From assembly GCA_003665825.1 (NCBI GenBank), contig QPFY01000012.1, positions 248,001-312,000 on the forward strand: a stretch of DNA of 64,000 nucleotides, read 5' to 3'. A model generated the notes under the pieces. That model made no database searches and was not told where the DNA came from. It saw only the letters and a list, made by a program, of their open reading frames with translations. This stretch comes from Microbotryum silenes-acaulis. Taxonomy: Eukaryota > Basidiomycota > Microbotryomycetes > Microbotryales > Microbotryaceae. Below, in pieces: positions 45,587-55,626 of the stretch; the stretch's first letter is position 1; the number at the start of each line of letters is the position of its first letter. The translations under genes and the position numbers were made by a program.

Positions 45587-46111
45587 AGTGAGTGATTTGC
45601 AATTAATTGTATCTCGAACAAAATTTTCTCTGTGTTACGATCGGAGCCAATGTCATCCGACCAACAAGTGTTACAACTGTTACAAAATGAGCAAGAGAGC
45701 ACAATGCAATACAGGTAGTACAGAGGAGAGGGGTAATCAACACAACGCCAACCTGAACAAACCCCGAAACGGCGAGCAAGCGAGAATGCATTGATGTTAC
45801 GAAAAGCACTGATGGAGAAAGACAGAGACCAGATCCAGGAAACGTCAAGACATCGCAAAACAAAATCAGAAAATCAAATCAAAATGAGAGGGACGTGAGT
45901 ATGGGGGAATAATCAAACTCAGTCTCCACTGCCGGGGAAGGGCAATGTCGGAGTTTTGTAAAGCGAGCCTGAGTGGTGGTGGCGATGAGCTGAGTGCGCA
46001 GGCGGTGTTTTGCAATGTTGGGAAGAGGTCAAGCTTTTTGGTTGCCCCAATCGTATCCAATCTGGGCATGGTCCCAAGCGAAGCTGAGTATCCGTGCCGA
46101 GCGATCTTCCA
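45587..46111. other. Convergent 3' region
   Basis: 525 bp between converging genes. No independent gene, but an alternative reading of the neighbouring minus-strand gene could extend to about 46030. Confidence 0.5.
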
Positions 46112-47474
46112 TCACTCCCGGGTTGGCATCGGCTCCTCCGCGGCAGTAAACGACAGTGGTAGAGGGTAGCCCGAGATGCCAAAACTGGTTGAGACACAAG
46201 ATATAAGATGTCAGCGCGAAGGAAAGGGGGTTTTTAACAGGGATGGCCACTTACTCGATGCAGTCATAAAACGACTTGACAATCCCGGTCGTCCTGTACG
46301 ACGTGAACGATGGTGGCGAAGGCGGCAAGCGAGCCGGGACCGACGACGATCGAGGTGGTCGAGAGACCGCATCAGAATCACCCCACAATGAAGGACTCGA
46401 AAGCGGAGGTACATGGATCGAAGAAAATTCGCTCCGAGGATGAAGGAAGAAGAGCTTCTCGGGGAAGGGCTTGTGAGGCTTCGGCGACAAGGGGGGTTTC
46501 GGCGCTGCGACGATCAGTCTCGAAAGATCGAGAGCTAGCAGACCTCTTGCGTTGGATCGATCCGATACCCATTGGAAAGAGTCGATCTCAGCGAAAGACT
46601 CGGTACTGGTGGCGAGGAGGTCCGACGCAGCACCGGGGCCTGGAGGCGTCGAGTCTGGCGTTAACGGCGGTGGATCGAAAGGTGGTGAGGACGAATAGTC
46701 TTCTTCGAGCGTCAACGGCCGCGAGCTAGCGATGAGAGGCAGGTCTATAGGGGGGGAGCGAGGAGGCGATAAAGAGAGACCTTCAAGAGAGAGAGTCGAC
46801 TCGTCGTCATTCGCAGCAGCAGGTCTCTTGGCGGTGTGGGGCTTGAGCAGAGGCTTTTTTTGCTTCTCGTGATCGAGATCGAAAGTAAGCTCGTCACGAC
46901 CTCCGCCCTGATCGGCGACGAAGGCATGCGGGTTTTGCTCCAGGAAACCCGAGTCGCTAACGTTGGGATCGGCGACGTATATGGCCACGAAGTCGTCGTC
47001 CTCGTCGTCGGGATCCTCGAGCATCTCGTCTAGCACCGAGTTGAGCCAGCGCTCCTCCTCTTGCTTGCGCGTGAGCTCGAGTTGGAGCCGTTGCTGCTCC
47101 GCATCGACCTGTGGTGGTCGCTGGGTAGGTATTGTTCGACCAAACACGTTCGAGAGTAGCACGAGTTCGCGAAGTCCATTGGGTCCTCGACGACCTGTAA
47201 GGTGGCCCTGTGCGGCTCGCTCCAATTTCGCTCGAGTAAGATCAAAAATCTCCGAGCTGGTCGTCGCGGTGCCGGCGATTTCTGCAGTCGAGAGTGCACG
47301 ACTCGTTGATGCGGAGGTGCAGGCCGTGGTGCAGGGGTTAAAAGTAGTAGGCGATAGTGGTATCAAAGAATGACTGTTACTGAGTATGGATTGGGCGTTG
47401 GGGGAAGGATCGATCGAGAGCTGGCGTCGTTGATCGATGAATGAGTCAATCACAAGTTGCTGGTCCGACGTCAT
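46112..47474 (-). CDS. Unrecognised acidic, proline-rich protein
   Basis: The main exon (47474-46255) encodes about 406 residues with no known domain. The N-terminus contains 'DQQLVIDSFIDQRRQ', a helical charged segment ('RLQLELTRKQEEERWL') and an Asp/Glu run ('EDPDDEDDDFVAIYVADP'). A long Ser/Pro region follows, ending 'TGIVKSFYDCI'. A GTAAGT donor at 46254 and a CCAG acceptor before 46184 define a short second exon. In correct phase it adds about 24 residues and stops at 46112. A different frame of the same exon stays open for about 51 codons and looks equally protein-like, so the true C-terminus is unsure. The end 'SFYDCI' is probably the conserved part. Function unknown. Confidence 0.7.
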
Positions 47475-48515
47475 CTGCGCGCGAAGTCACGTGAGCGAAC
47501 CGAGCCAGCGAGCGGGCGATCGAGGGGATGTCGAACCGTAGTGAATGGTGGTCAGAGAAGGAAGAGTCATGGGGGTTTGTGGTCAGTGATGAGAGTCTAA
47601 GGAAAGTGAGACCATAGTCGCTTGAGGTGCTCCGAGAGGGCCGGAGTTGCGCGTCGGAGAGTTGCTCCAAATGCCGAATACTGGGCCCTATGGCGTGCAA
47701 GCTCGCCTTACACGTGCTTGCCCGCTTGCCCAGCAGCGTCACCTCGGCAGTCATTTGGACGCGCGTCGCACGGCGCACCTCGAGTCCTCGACCAATCAAG
47801 GTGGCGCAACCCCTTTGAAGCCACAGCTCAATCGAACGTCTCATCGGCAGCAGATCATCGACAACCCATTGCCCCAATCATACTGTGAGCCATCCCACCA
47901 GCTCCATGGATCGGCCCCTAGAGCCCCCCCGTCGCAGCTGCCACCGTCCTAAGCGCATGCGCCGCGATTCGTCCAGTCATGACCGAGTCAGGCGATCCGG
48001 AACGGCCCCGAGCTCAGCGTGCAGCTTACCGTCGCGTGGCCTCAATCTGTAGGCGATGGTAGTGTCGATCTTGTCATCGTCATCAGACTCTGGTTCCCAT
48101 CTACCCGGTAACGATACGATGGCGATGTGAATGCGAGGCTGGGGCGAGCACGAGCGTCGAGACACGAGATGTGTACAAGGTCAGACCGAGTCGGAGTCAA
48201 AGGCTCCAAGTGGCGCCCGATAGCGATTGTAAGTCGGACGAACGGGCAAAATCCCGAGCGGGCCTGAGACACCGGCTCCTCTTGTGTTCCCGCAACCTTC
48301 AAGGTACTCATCAGGAGAGCATTGAAAGTCTAGTAGAAATGTGACTAGAAAGCATAAATCAACTTGAAATTTGGGCCCGGTGTGGAGGGACGTCGCTTTC
48401 GTCCTGCCACTGTAGCCGATCGCCAGCTGAGATCGCCGAAACACTCGTTCGTGACTTATTAGCGAGATCGAGGTGCGTCGCGGTCTCTTAGATCGAATGC
48501 GCTCCCATTCTACTC
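47475..48515. other. Intergenic, no gene seen
   Basis: About 1 kb upstream of the minus-strand gene at 46112-47474. No frame with a domain or a consistent exon pattern was found. Confidence 0.5.
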
Positions 48516-48794
48516 ATGAGCGACCCGAATGCTATAGTTTTTCCATTGGCCGGGTTGAGTCGTCAGTACCACCTACTTTGTGTGCTCATTTCATTCTCAC
48601 CTTCAACGGCGCAGGTCATAGGCCTCCGATGCCCGGCTGGCTTGTGTTCGAACCGGCGTGCGGTCCAAGCGCGAACAACAAGCATTATCATCCCACGAGA
48701 ATATTGCCGGGCAAAGTCGCAGTTAGTAGATCTCTGTTCTTACCAACACGTTCCTGAACACTCTTTGCAGCCCGTGAAGGGCCCATGCCGTTAG
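48516..48794 (+). CDS. Possible small three-exon gene (58 residues) or gene relic
   Basis: Three plus-strand segments (48516-48561, 48615-48721, 48771-48794) have good splice signals (GTCAGT, GCAG, GTTAGT, TTTGCAG) and join in phase without a stop until TAG at 48792. The product would be 58 residues, with a central block 'PPMPGWLVFEPACG' and no known domain. The consistent phases are unusual for chance. However, the protein is short and the region lies next to the palindrome cluster, so it may be the remnant of a larger, decayed gene. Confidence 0.3.
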   Translation: MSDPNAIVFPLAGLSRQYHLLCVLISFSPSTAQVIGLRCPAGLCSNRRAVQARTTSIIIPREYCRAKSQLVDLCSYQHVPEHSLQPVKGPCR

Positions 48795-49084
48795 CTCCCT
48801 TTGTTACCAAAGCCCCTGTCCATCCTTTCGCCAAAATCTGGCCCACACTTCCCCCAAGGTGTTCCGGTTCCGGAACCGCCGTAGCACCCCCAATACGTTC
48901 AGTGATATGTTTTCAACGAGTCAGCAGGTAGGCACTGGAACCTAGACTTGGGCATGCTGATCTTCTCAGAGCATCACTCCAGAAGTATCGGCCCAGCAGC
49001 GAGTGGAGTCCGGCCGCTACGGGATTTTTGCAGTGGATGATTGTCTGGCCCTCAAATGTTTCGTAGAACTGAGACTACACATCG

Positions 49085-49275
49085 AACCCCGAAACTTCCG
49101 GCCGCCGTAGGGCAATTGTGAGGCGCCCGTGCGGCGCGTGCCCTACCACATTTGGACGGCAAATTGGCACGTAGAGTACGGCTGCCCTGAGGCCCTGCTC
49201 TACGGTGGCCGTGGGCACCCGCCCGACGGTTCCCGTACGCGGCTGGCCTTACGGCCACCGTGAGGCATCCCTATG
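49085..49275. repeat. Left cluster of imperfect palindromes, unit CCTTACGG-N3-CCGTAAGG
   Basis: At least four units with a constant 3-nt spacer are readable: 49046-49066 region outward, GCCTTACGG-CCA-CCGTGAGGC at 49246-49266, ACGG-TTC-CCGT at 49226-49236, CTCTACGG-TGG-CCGTGGG at about 49197-49214, and TACGG-CTG-CCCTGAGG near 49177. The array is GC-rich and degenerate, and is the partner of the cluster at 52178-52580. Confidence 0.75.
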
Positions 49276-49506
49276 GACACCGTACCGAGCCACTACTGTG
49301 CGCATACTGTCAGACTGTGCCAGCCATGAGGCCCCGGTTGATTCATGTACAACAACACACATTACATAAACCCCACTATACCGATGCACAAACTATCATC
49401 AAGCGTAAACCCTCCTCTTCGCATACACTGCTTCCTGGGCGTGAGCACTGCGAACCTCCACGGAACTACTCAGGGTCTCTTCGAGCCGAAGTCCCTTCAA
49501 CTCCCT

Positions 49507-51619
49507 TCAATCATCCCCCTTTTCCTGCCTCTTGGCCTTCTTGCTCTTCCTTTTCGAGCCTTCAGGTTGTAGGGCCTCCTATGTTTCCTCGAAACATCTT
49601 ATCAGTTCAGAATATGACACGCTTTGTACACAGGGGTGGGTGACTTACTTTGATCAGCGAGGTGAAGCTAACCTCGTTGTCTTCGTCGTCAACGACCTCC
49701 AAGCAGGACCTTTGAACAACATGCTCTTGACCACTGGGGCGAGAGAGCTTGGTGACGTCGTGTCGACGCATGGCCTTGGCAAGCCTAGCCGAAATGAAGC
49801 TAACGTTCCGAGGCGTGGTGGGGCGTCAGTTCCTCCGATTTGCAAATGGTGGTGCTTGCTCGATTGCGACTCACGCTTGCTGATCGAAGGACCCGTCGAC
49901 GACGTACTTGCCCGCCATGGAGGCCACGGCGGCAGCCTCGGCCAAGGCCATTGTAAAGTCCAAGACCTTCATCGCAAAGCTGTTGGTCGAACTGTCTCTT
50001 TCGGCCCCCTTCATGACCTGCCACTGTAGCATTCGTCATACGAACGGGGTGAGGATTGATCAAGTAAAGGGTACGCATTGCTCGAGTACGTACCAAAACG
50101 CTCCACCAGCACATGTGATCTGCCGATATGGGCACACCCATAGCTTTGTACCATTTCCTAACCGTCGGCCACAGCAAATCGTTGTCCGACACAGCGCGCT
50201 TGATCTGGGAGTGCAGCAATCGCACCGACCGCGTGTTACAGAATAATGCAATGTTCCTATCAGCACAAATCACTGAGAGGGTAAACCGAGGCACATTTAC
50301 CACACTCACGTGACGTTCGAGGTCACTACGCGCCTGGGAGAGGATGCCGGGTACCATTGCCGTTACGGCGTTCTTAAAGTCACGATTCTTCTTGTTCTCA
50401 AAATCGGTTTTCGAGACGACTTTCCCCTTCAGTAAAGCCTTCTGCGGGCGGTGTAAACCCTGTCAGTCCATGCCCGGGCACGACCGCGATCATCTTTCAC
50501 CTACCAGGAACACTTCCTTCGTGTCTAGATGGCGGCACAGGAATGGCGTAGCTACAAATATTTTGGCCGCCTCTGTGATACCGGACTGATTTCAGTCACG
50601 ACCACAGTCAGGTCAACAAGGTCTCATGTGCGGCTCTGTCAACGCAGATACATTTGGACGAACCTTGACGTCTTCCATCGCTGGAAGTGTCACCGCCTCT
50701 GCTATTTTCTTGATCTCGAGCGCCATGGCGTTCAATGTACGCTGTTGCAATGCAAAAAGGTCGTATAGCGAATCGATAGAGCGTCCGGCGTTAGTAGGGG
50801 GCTGGGATTGTACATGGGTTCTCAGTGGAGTGGCCCGGGCGGACGAGGGAGGGCCTTCGCGGGAACGCACCTCGGCGAATTCGTCGAAGGGCAGTCGGCC
50901 AGCGCCCGGAGTGCAAGACGACGGGACCTGGTACAAAGGAGTGGCCGATAGTCAGTTGGTGGACATGGCCGTCTCCTTGAGTCTCTCTCGAGTGATTTCG
51001 AACCCCTTTTCTGTCGCAGGGCCCGAGATCGCCTGGGTTGTAACAATCGACGACACCAGGCAGGGTCAGTACTGAAATGACCGCACGAATGACGTAAATA
51101 TCGGAAGGGTCGCACCCATCAGTATCGACGTCTGCGCCTGCGCCTCCGGCTCGTCTTGCTCGTCGTCGGAGACATGTCGGGCAGTCACCTCAGCGTCGTC
51201 GTCGAGCATGAACACGTCATTGGGAGGAGCGGGAGAGCCGCCAAACTCGCGACCGAGGTCATGGTCTTGATCAAGGTCGTGCGGGTCGCAGCGATGTGAC
51301 GAGGGGCCAGAAGCCAGTGCGGGCTGCGCGGTCGGAGACTGCCTCAGTTTGAAGTTAGCGACCAGGCGGTAGTGGCGAGGCGAGGCGTCTACTCCGGAGT
51401 GCAATGACCTACAATCCCAGTATCAAATTCAGATTCATTGACGTCCGCCCAGTCCATTTCATCGTCGTTGGGTGCGGGTATGGGGGATGGCGAAGGGGGA
51501 TTGGCACACAACAAGATGAAAATCTAAAGTCCAGAAGGCGCCGGGGAAGAGGGTCCCTAACACTCGAACAGTATTCACCATTGTTAAGCAGCTGCTCGTC
51601 TTCCTTCATCTGTTGGGTC
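49507..51619 (-). CDS. Unrecognised multi-exon gene lying between two palindrome clusters; in-frame TGA in the middle
   Basis: The C-terminal two thirds are well supported. Exons 50927-50664, 50585-50505, 50441-50310, 50204-50094, 50023-49875, 49784-49673 and 49578-49507 have consensus splice sites and matching phases. They encode a coiled-coil-like segment ('SLYDLFALQQRTLNAMALEI') and globular helical blocks ('DNDLLWPTVRKWYKAMGVP', 'FAMKVLDFTMALAEAAAV'). An acidic stretch and a lysine-rich end ('GSKRKSKKAKRQEK', a probable nuclear signal) follow. Upstream, acidic exons start at the ATG at 51619 ('MTQQMKEDEQLLNN'). They join less cleanly: one intron would be 38 nt, and an in-frame TGA sits at about 50964-50966, between the block ending 'KETAMSTN' and 'LSATPLYQVPSS'. 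I recognise no domain. It could be a transposon-borne gene, two adjacent genes or a young pseudogene. Confidence 0.6.
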
Positions 51620-52170
51620 ATAGCCGACTCTCGGCAAGCTCGAGAGGAGGAGGCTCCGCATCGACGAGTCGGGGCAACTTGGTGATGAGGCGAAGGCGAC
51701 TGTGGCCTGCGCGCATGGCCAGAATGGAAGCCTGTGCGCCTGTCGCAGTCCTGTCGCAGTCGGAGCCTGTCGAAACGGGGCGGCTTGAGCGCCTGAGCTC
51801 AAGTTGATTCGGCGCTCTTGGCCAGCCGAGTCGGGCATCCGGCGTACGATTGACTATCAAATATGAACTGGTACGAACGAGGGGATTCTAAACGTCTGAT
51901 CAAAACATAGCATTGCGGTGCCCAGAAAGTGGTGTTGGCATGAGGTGATTTATGGGCTGAATGTCAAGGTGAAAAATTGGCGCCGCCAGCCGGACGGCTC
52001 ATCGACTTTTGCAATTGGTCCGACGTCCCAGATTCCCAATAACGGCGAGTCAAGGCTCCAACACGGAGTGGAATGAGTCTTCGTCGACATGAATTCGATC
52101 TCGAGCTATATGCGATACTCTCTGTGCAATGAAATGGCCCGTAATAGTAACTGCTGTCGAGGCGGAGTTT
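51620..52170. other. Upstream region of the unrecognised gene
   Basis: About 550 bp between the ATG at 51619 and the right palindrome cluster. Minus-strand frames continue open here for up to 80 codons without a domain. No separate gene supported. Confidence 0.4.
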
Positions 52171-52177
52171 CGGCCGC

Positions 52178-52580
52178 TCCCGTACGGGAAGTCGGCACCA
52201 GAACTAATGCTCCGGTATGGCAAGCGTACTGAGGCCGTACGGATTACGTCCGAACTTCGCAGGCGGGCAGATAACAGATCCCGTCATCGCCTGCTTTAGT
52301 GTCCATGTAAGATTGACTTACGGCTACCGTAAGAGTTTCCGCCCCACCGCGGCCGGACGCGCTCAGCCTTCCGGATGTCGTAGGGCAGGCGTCGGGCAGC
52401 CGTATTCAGAAGCCCGGATGGGGCATTACGGCCTGGCCCGTACGGCTGTGAGAGGGGTCCCTTAAGGCAGCCGTGAGGAATCGAGTCGTTATGGCGGCCC
52501 TAGGGAAATGCCTTATCGGAGCCCCATATATCCCATAGGGACAACCTAAGGCCGAAATTGCCTTACGGGAGCCGTAAGTT
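52178..52580. repeat. Right cluster of imperfect palindromes, unit CCTTACGG-N3-CCGTAAGG
   Basis: The best units are CTTACGG-CTA-CCGTAAG at 52317-52333 and CTTACGG-GAG-CCGTAAG at 52562-52578, both with perfect 7-bp arms and a 3-nt spacer. Also present are CCTTAAGG-CAG-CCGTGAGG at 52460-52478, GTTATGG-CGG-CCCTAGGG near 52488-52505, and the perfect 12-bp palindrome TCCCGTACGGGA at 52178-52189. The core ACGG-N3-CCGT is an inverted CGG pair. Alternatives are transposon subterminal repeats or binding sites of a zinc-cluster regulator; the FMO gene starts 310 bp downstream. Confidence 0.8.
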
Positions 52581-52889
52581 TCGCGCTTGCATGTGTAGCT
52601 TGATGGATGTGGAGACAAGAACTTGTTTCCTGAGTTACGGGCTCTCGGCGGTCGATTAGGTCTCGGGGCGCTTATATGTGTCAGCCATCACCGGCCGCGG
52701 TGCCGGGCTTGCAGCGGGGCAGCAGCACTGCCAAATCTGACGCACAGTCGAGCGTGATCGCGAGCTCGGGGTGACCACGACGAGGCCAGACGAGGCCGGG
52801 CGTCGTTGCGCTGTTGGCCGGAGTAATTTGGCTCGCACCGATCTCTCTTTCCTAACGCTCCCCATACACACAAAGACACCGTACAAGCC

Positions 52890-55626
52890 ATGTCACCCAA
52901 GCCCAAGAACCAACCTACGATCGCCATCATTGGTGGAGGGTCAGTGCATCAGCTACTTTCACCTTGCCTTCCTTCTCCCCCGGCGCGTGCCCCATCTTGG
53001 GCCCCACTCGGGGTTGAAAGGTCGCCGGGCTCGGAAAAGCAGCGATCTTTTGCCCCACTCGTCGCACGCTGACATCCGGAGTTGCTCACATCTTTTCCGC
53101 AGCCTTTCGGGTCTCACCCTTGCTCTCGAGCTCAAGAAAAACCTCGGCTTGGAAAAGACCGTCACGATGTAAGCTTAACGGGTTCGGAAGGCAGTTCCCT
53201 CGAAGGCGCGCCGATCTGGCCGCCGTTTTTTGAGTCCCCAGTGTCTTGATGACGCCGGCATTCAGTCGACGCAGTGTCTCGGTGATCCAGAGCGAGACAG
53301 GACACTCACGCCATCGGTTTCAACTGTCGCAACTCTCGCAGCTACGAGAAGCATCCTCATGATGTCGGAGGTACCTGGCGCGATAACTACTAGTGAGTAC
53401 ATTGCCTTCTTCACACGGCTCTTTACCCCGTTACCCTGCTAGCCTCTAAGTCGGAAGAGCATGGCGGTTGTGTATCTCTAGCAATGACACATGGAAGATC
53501 TCTAACTGTTCTCCGCGTCTACTTCTCCAGCCCTGGATGTGCCTGCGATGTGCCATCTCATTGTACGTCACCCTCGGGGCCACCGGTCACCAACTTCACC
53601 GTTACCTGACTGATTACGGATCATTCTTCAACTGGCACACAACCATCCAGGGTACTCACTTTCGACCGAACTGAACCCTGACTGGACGAGCAAGTACTCT
53701 GGACAGGCTGAGATCCAAAAGTGTGGGTTTTCAAATTTTTATCCCGATTTTCCGTGCTTTTCCAGGCGATATACAGGATGGCAAGTGATTGATAATCCGC
53801 GATTCCTAACAGACTGGCAAGGTATCTACAAGAAGCACAACCTGGCCAAGCAGACAAAGTTTGACAGCACCTTCATCAAGGGTGAATGGGACGCGGTCGC
53901 GCAAGGCTACAACGTCGAATTCAAGCGCAAGGACGGTTCGACCTTCTCCATCAAGTGCGACGTACTCATCTCGTGCATCGGTGGATTCTCGACCCCGCTT
54001 GACAAACCCCATGGTATGGAGGGGATTGACTCATTCAAGGACCCCGTCTTCCACTCGGCTCGTTGGCGCAAAGACGTCGACCTCAAGGGAAAACGGGTAG
54101 CCGTCATTGGCAACGGCTGCTCCGCTGCTCAGTGAGCACTTTTCAAATGCCCTGGAAAAGCCGATAAATGAGGCTAATCCACTGGACCTCATGCAGATTC
54201 ATTCCGATTCTTGCCGAGGAAAAGTCGACCCAAGTCATTAACTTCAGTCGTACCCCCAGTACGTTCCTCGATCACGCGTTGCTCTGGGACCAAAATTCTG
54301 ACGCTATGACGTTTTGCAGGTTGGTTCGCACCGCGGGATCAGAAGGACTACTCCGGTGTAACCAAAGCAGCGTTCCGCTATGTCCCCGGCTTGATGCGCT
54401 CGTACCGCAACTTCATCGCGATCACGTCCGACTCGCGCTTCGTCGTTTGGTGGTTGCAATGCTCGACCTTGAGGCACTACGTCGAGGAGCACATGGCCAA
54501 CTACATCCGTCAGAACTCGCCCGAGAAGTACCACGAGTGAGTCGCATTATTTTCATCAGCCTAGACGGTCGAAACTGATCAACCTTGACTGCCCAGCTTC
54601 TTGGTTCCCAAGTACCCCTTCGGCTGCAAGCGCGTCATCATGGACCCGGGCTACCTCCAGTGCCTCTTCCGCAGTAATGTCGAGCTCGTCACCGACGGCA
54701 TCTCGACCATCACGGAGAAAGGCTTGCTCGGCAAGTCGGGCAAGGAGTACGAGTTCGACGTGCTTATCCTTGCGACGGGCTTCGATGTCTCAGAAGTCGG
54801 CTTGGGCATCAACATTGTTGGTCGTAATGGAAAGACCGTGACCGAGCAGTGGAAGGAGCAGAATGGTCCCCAGGCTTATCTTGGAACGACCATTGCCAAT
54901 TATCCCAACGTTAGTCGAAATCAGCCTATAAAGTGACGTGATGTTTGAGGCTAATCGGGATCTTTGGACCTATCTAAGTTTTACTCGGTCCTCGGCCCTA
55001 ACGTGGCGTCCGGAACGGCTTCGGTCGTCTACTCGACCGAGGCGCAGGTCAACTACATCGTCAAGATGATCGAAGCCATGGTCAAGTATGGTGTCAAGTC
55101 GTTCGAGTGCAAGGTCGAGGTTGAGCAACAGTACAACGAGTACATCCAGAACCGACTCAGTAAGTTGACCGTACTTCTCGCGGCTCATGACGGAGAGCTT
55201 TGCTGACGCGCGCTCGTCTTGTCGTAGAGGGAACGGTTTGGAACGGAGGCTGCACGTCCTACTACAAGTTGGGCGAGAAAGTTGTTGCGACCTTCCCCGG
55301 TCCGACGTCCGAGTTCGTTTGGCGCACGCGCAAGCCCAAGTTCGAAAACTTCACCCAAACCGGTGGAACGGTTCGTGTCGCCGCTCGTCATGCGCAGAAG
55401 AAGATCGCGAAATGGTTCACCTTGTTCGCGCTCATCGCCTTGTTTCGCAAGTTCGGGTACAAGAGGATCAGGAACGAGATTGTACTGTGGTTATTGGTGA
55501 GTCTGAGTGGTGTCGTGGACTGTGCACTGTAGATTGGTGCGTTACTGACCACCGCATCATTTTGAACAGATGCGCTACCAAGAGGTGATCCCCATCATCA
55601 ATCGCGTCCGAGGACGAGTCGAATAA
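52890..55626 (+). CDS. FAD/NADPH flavin monooxygenase (FMO / Baeyer-Villiger-like)
   Basis: Oxygenates a small molecule, ketone or heteroatom, using FAD and NADPH; the substrate is unknown. Twelve exons (52890-52939, 53103-53168, 53342-53392, 53531-53562, 53651-53720, 53766-54131, 54197-54258, 54320-54536, 54597-54909, 54979-55159, 55228-55496, 55570-55626) keep phase throughout, giving 577 residues. The FAD-binding 'IAIIGGGLSGLTLALEL' is at the N-terminus. '[20 protein letters not shown]' follows, a block typical of this family. The NADPH site reads 'VAVIGNGCSAAQ'. The FMO signature appears as 'FKDPVFHSARW', with Asp where Gly is usual. 'VLILATGFDVSE' is the second family motif. The C-terminal 60 residues include a hydrophobic helix ('WFTLFALIALFRKF'), suggesting membrane attachment. 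The palindrome cluster lies just upstream. Confidence 0.92.

Noticed and set aside
48640..48680. TGTTCGAACC resembling a tRNA B box
   Set aside because: The flanking bases do not pair into a T stem and no A box or acceptor stem lies at the right distance.
50965..50966. Treating the TGA in the 49.5-51.6 kb gene as selenocysteine
   Set aside because: Fungi of this group are not known to carry the selenocysteine machinery and no SECIS-like hairpin was evident.
52178..52580. Reading the palindrome cluster as a centromere or replication origin
   Set aside because: The cluster is short, GC-rich and next to active genes; nothing ties it to either function.
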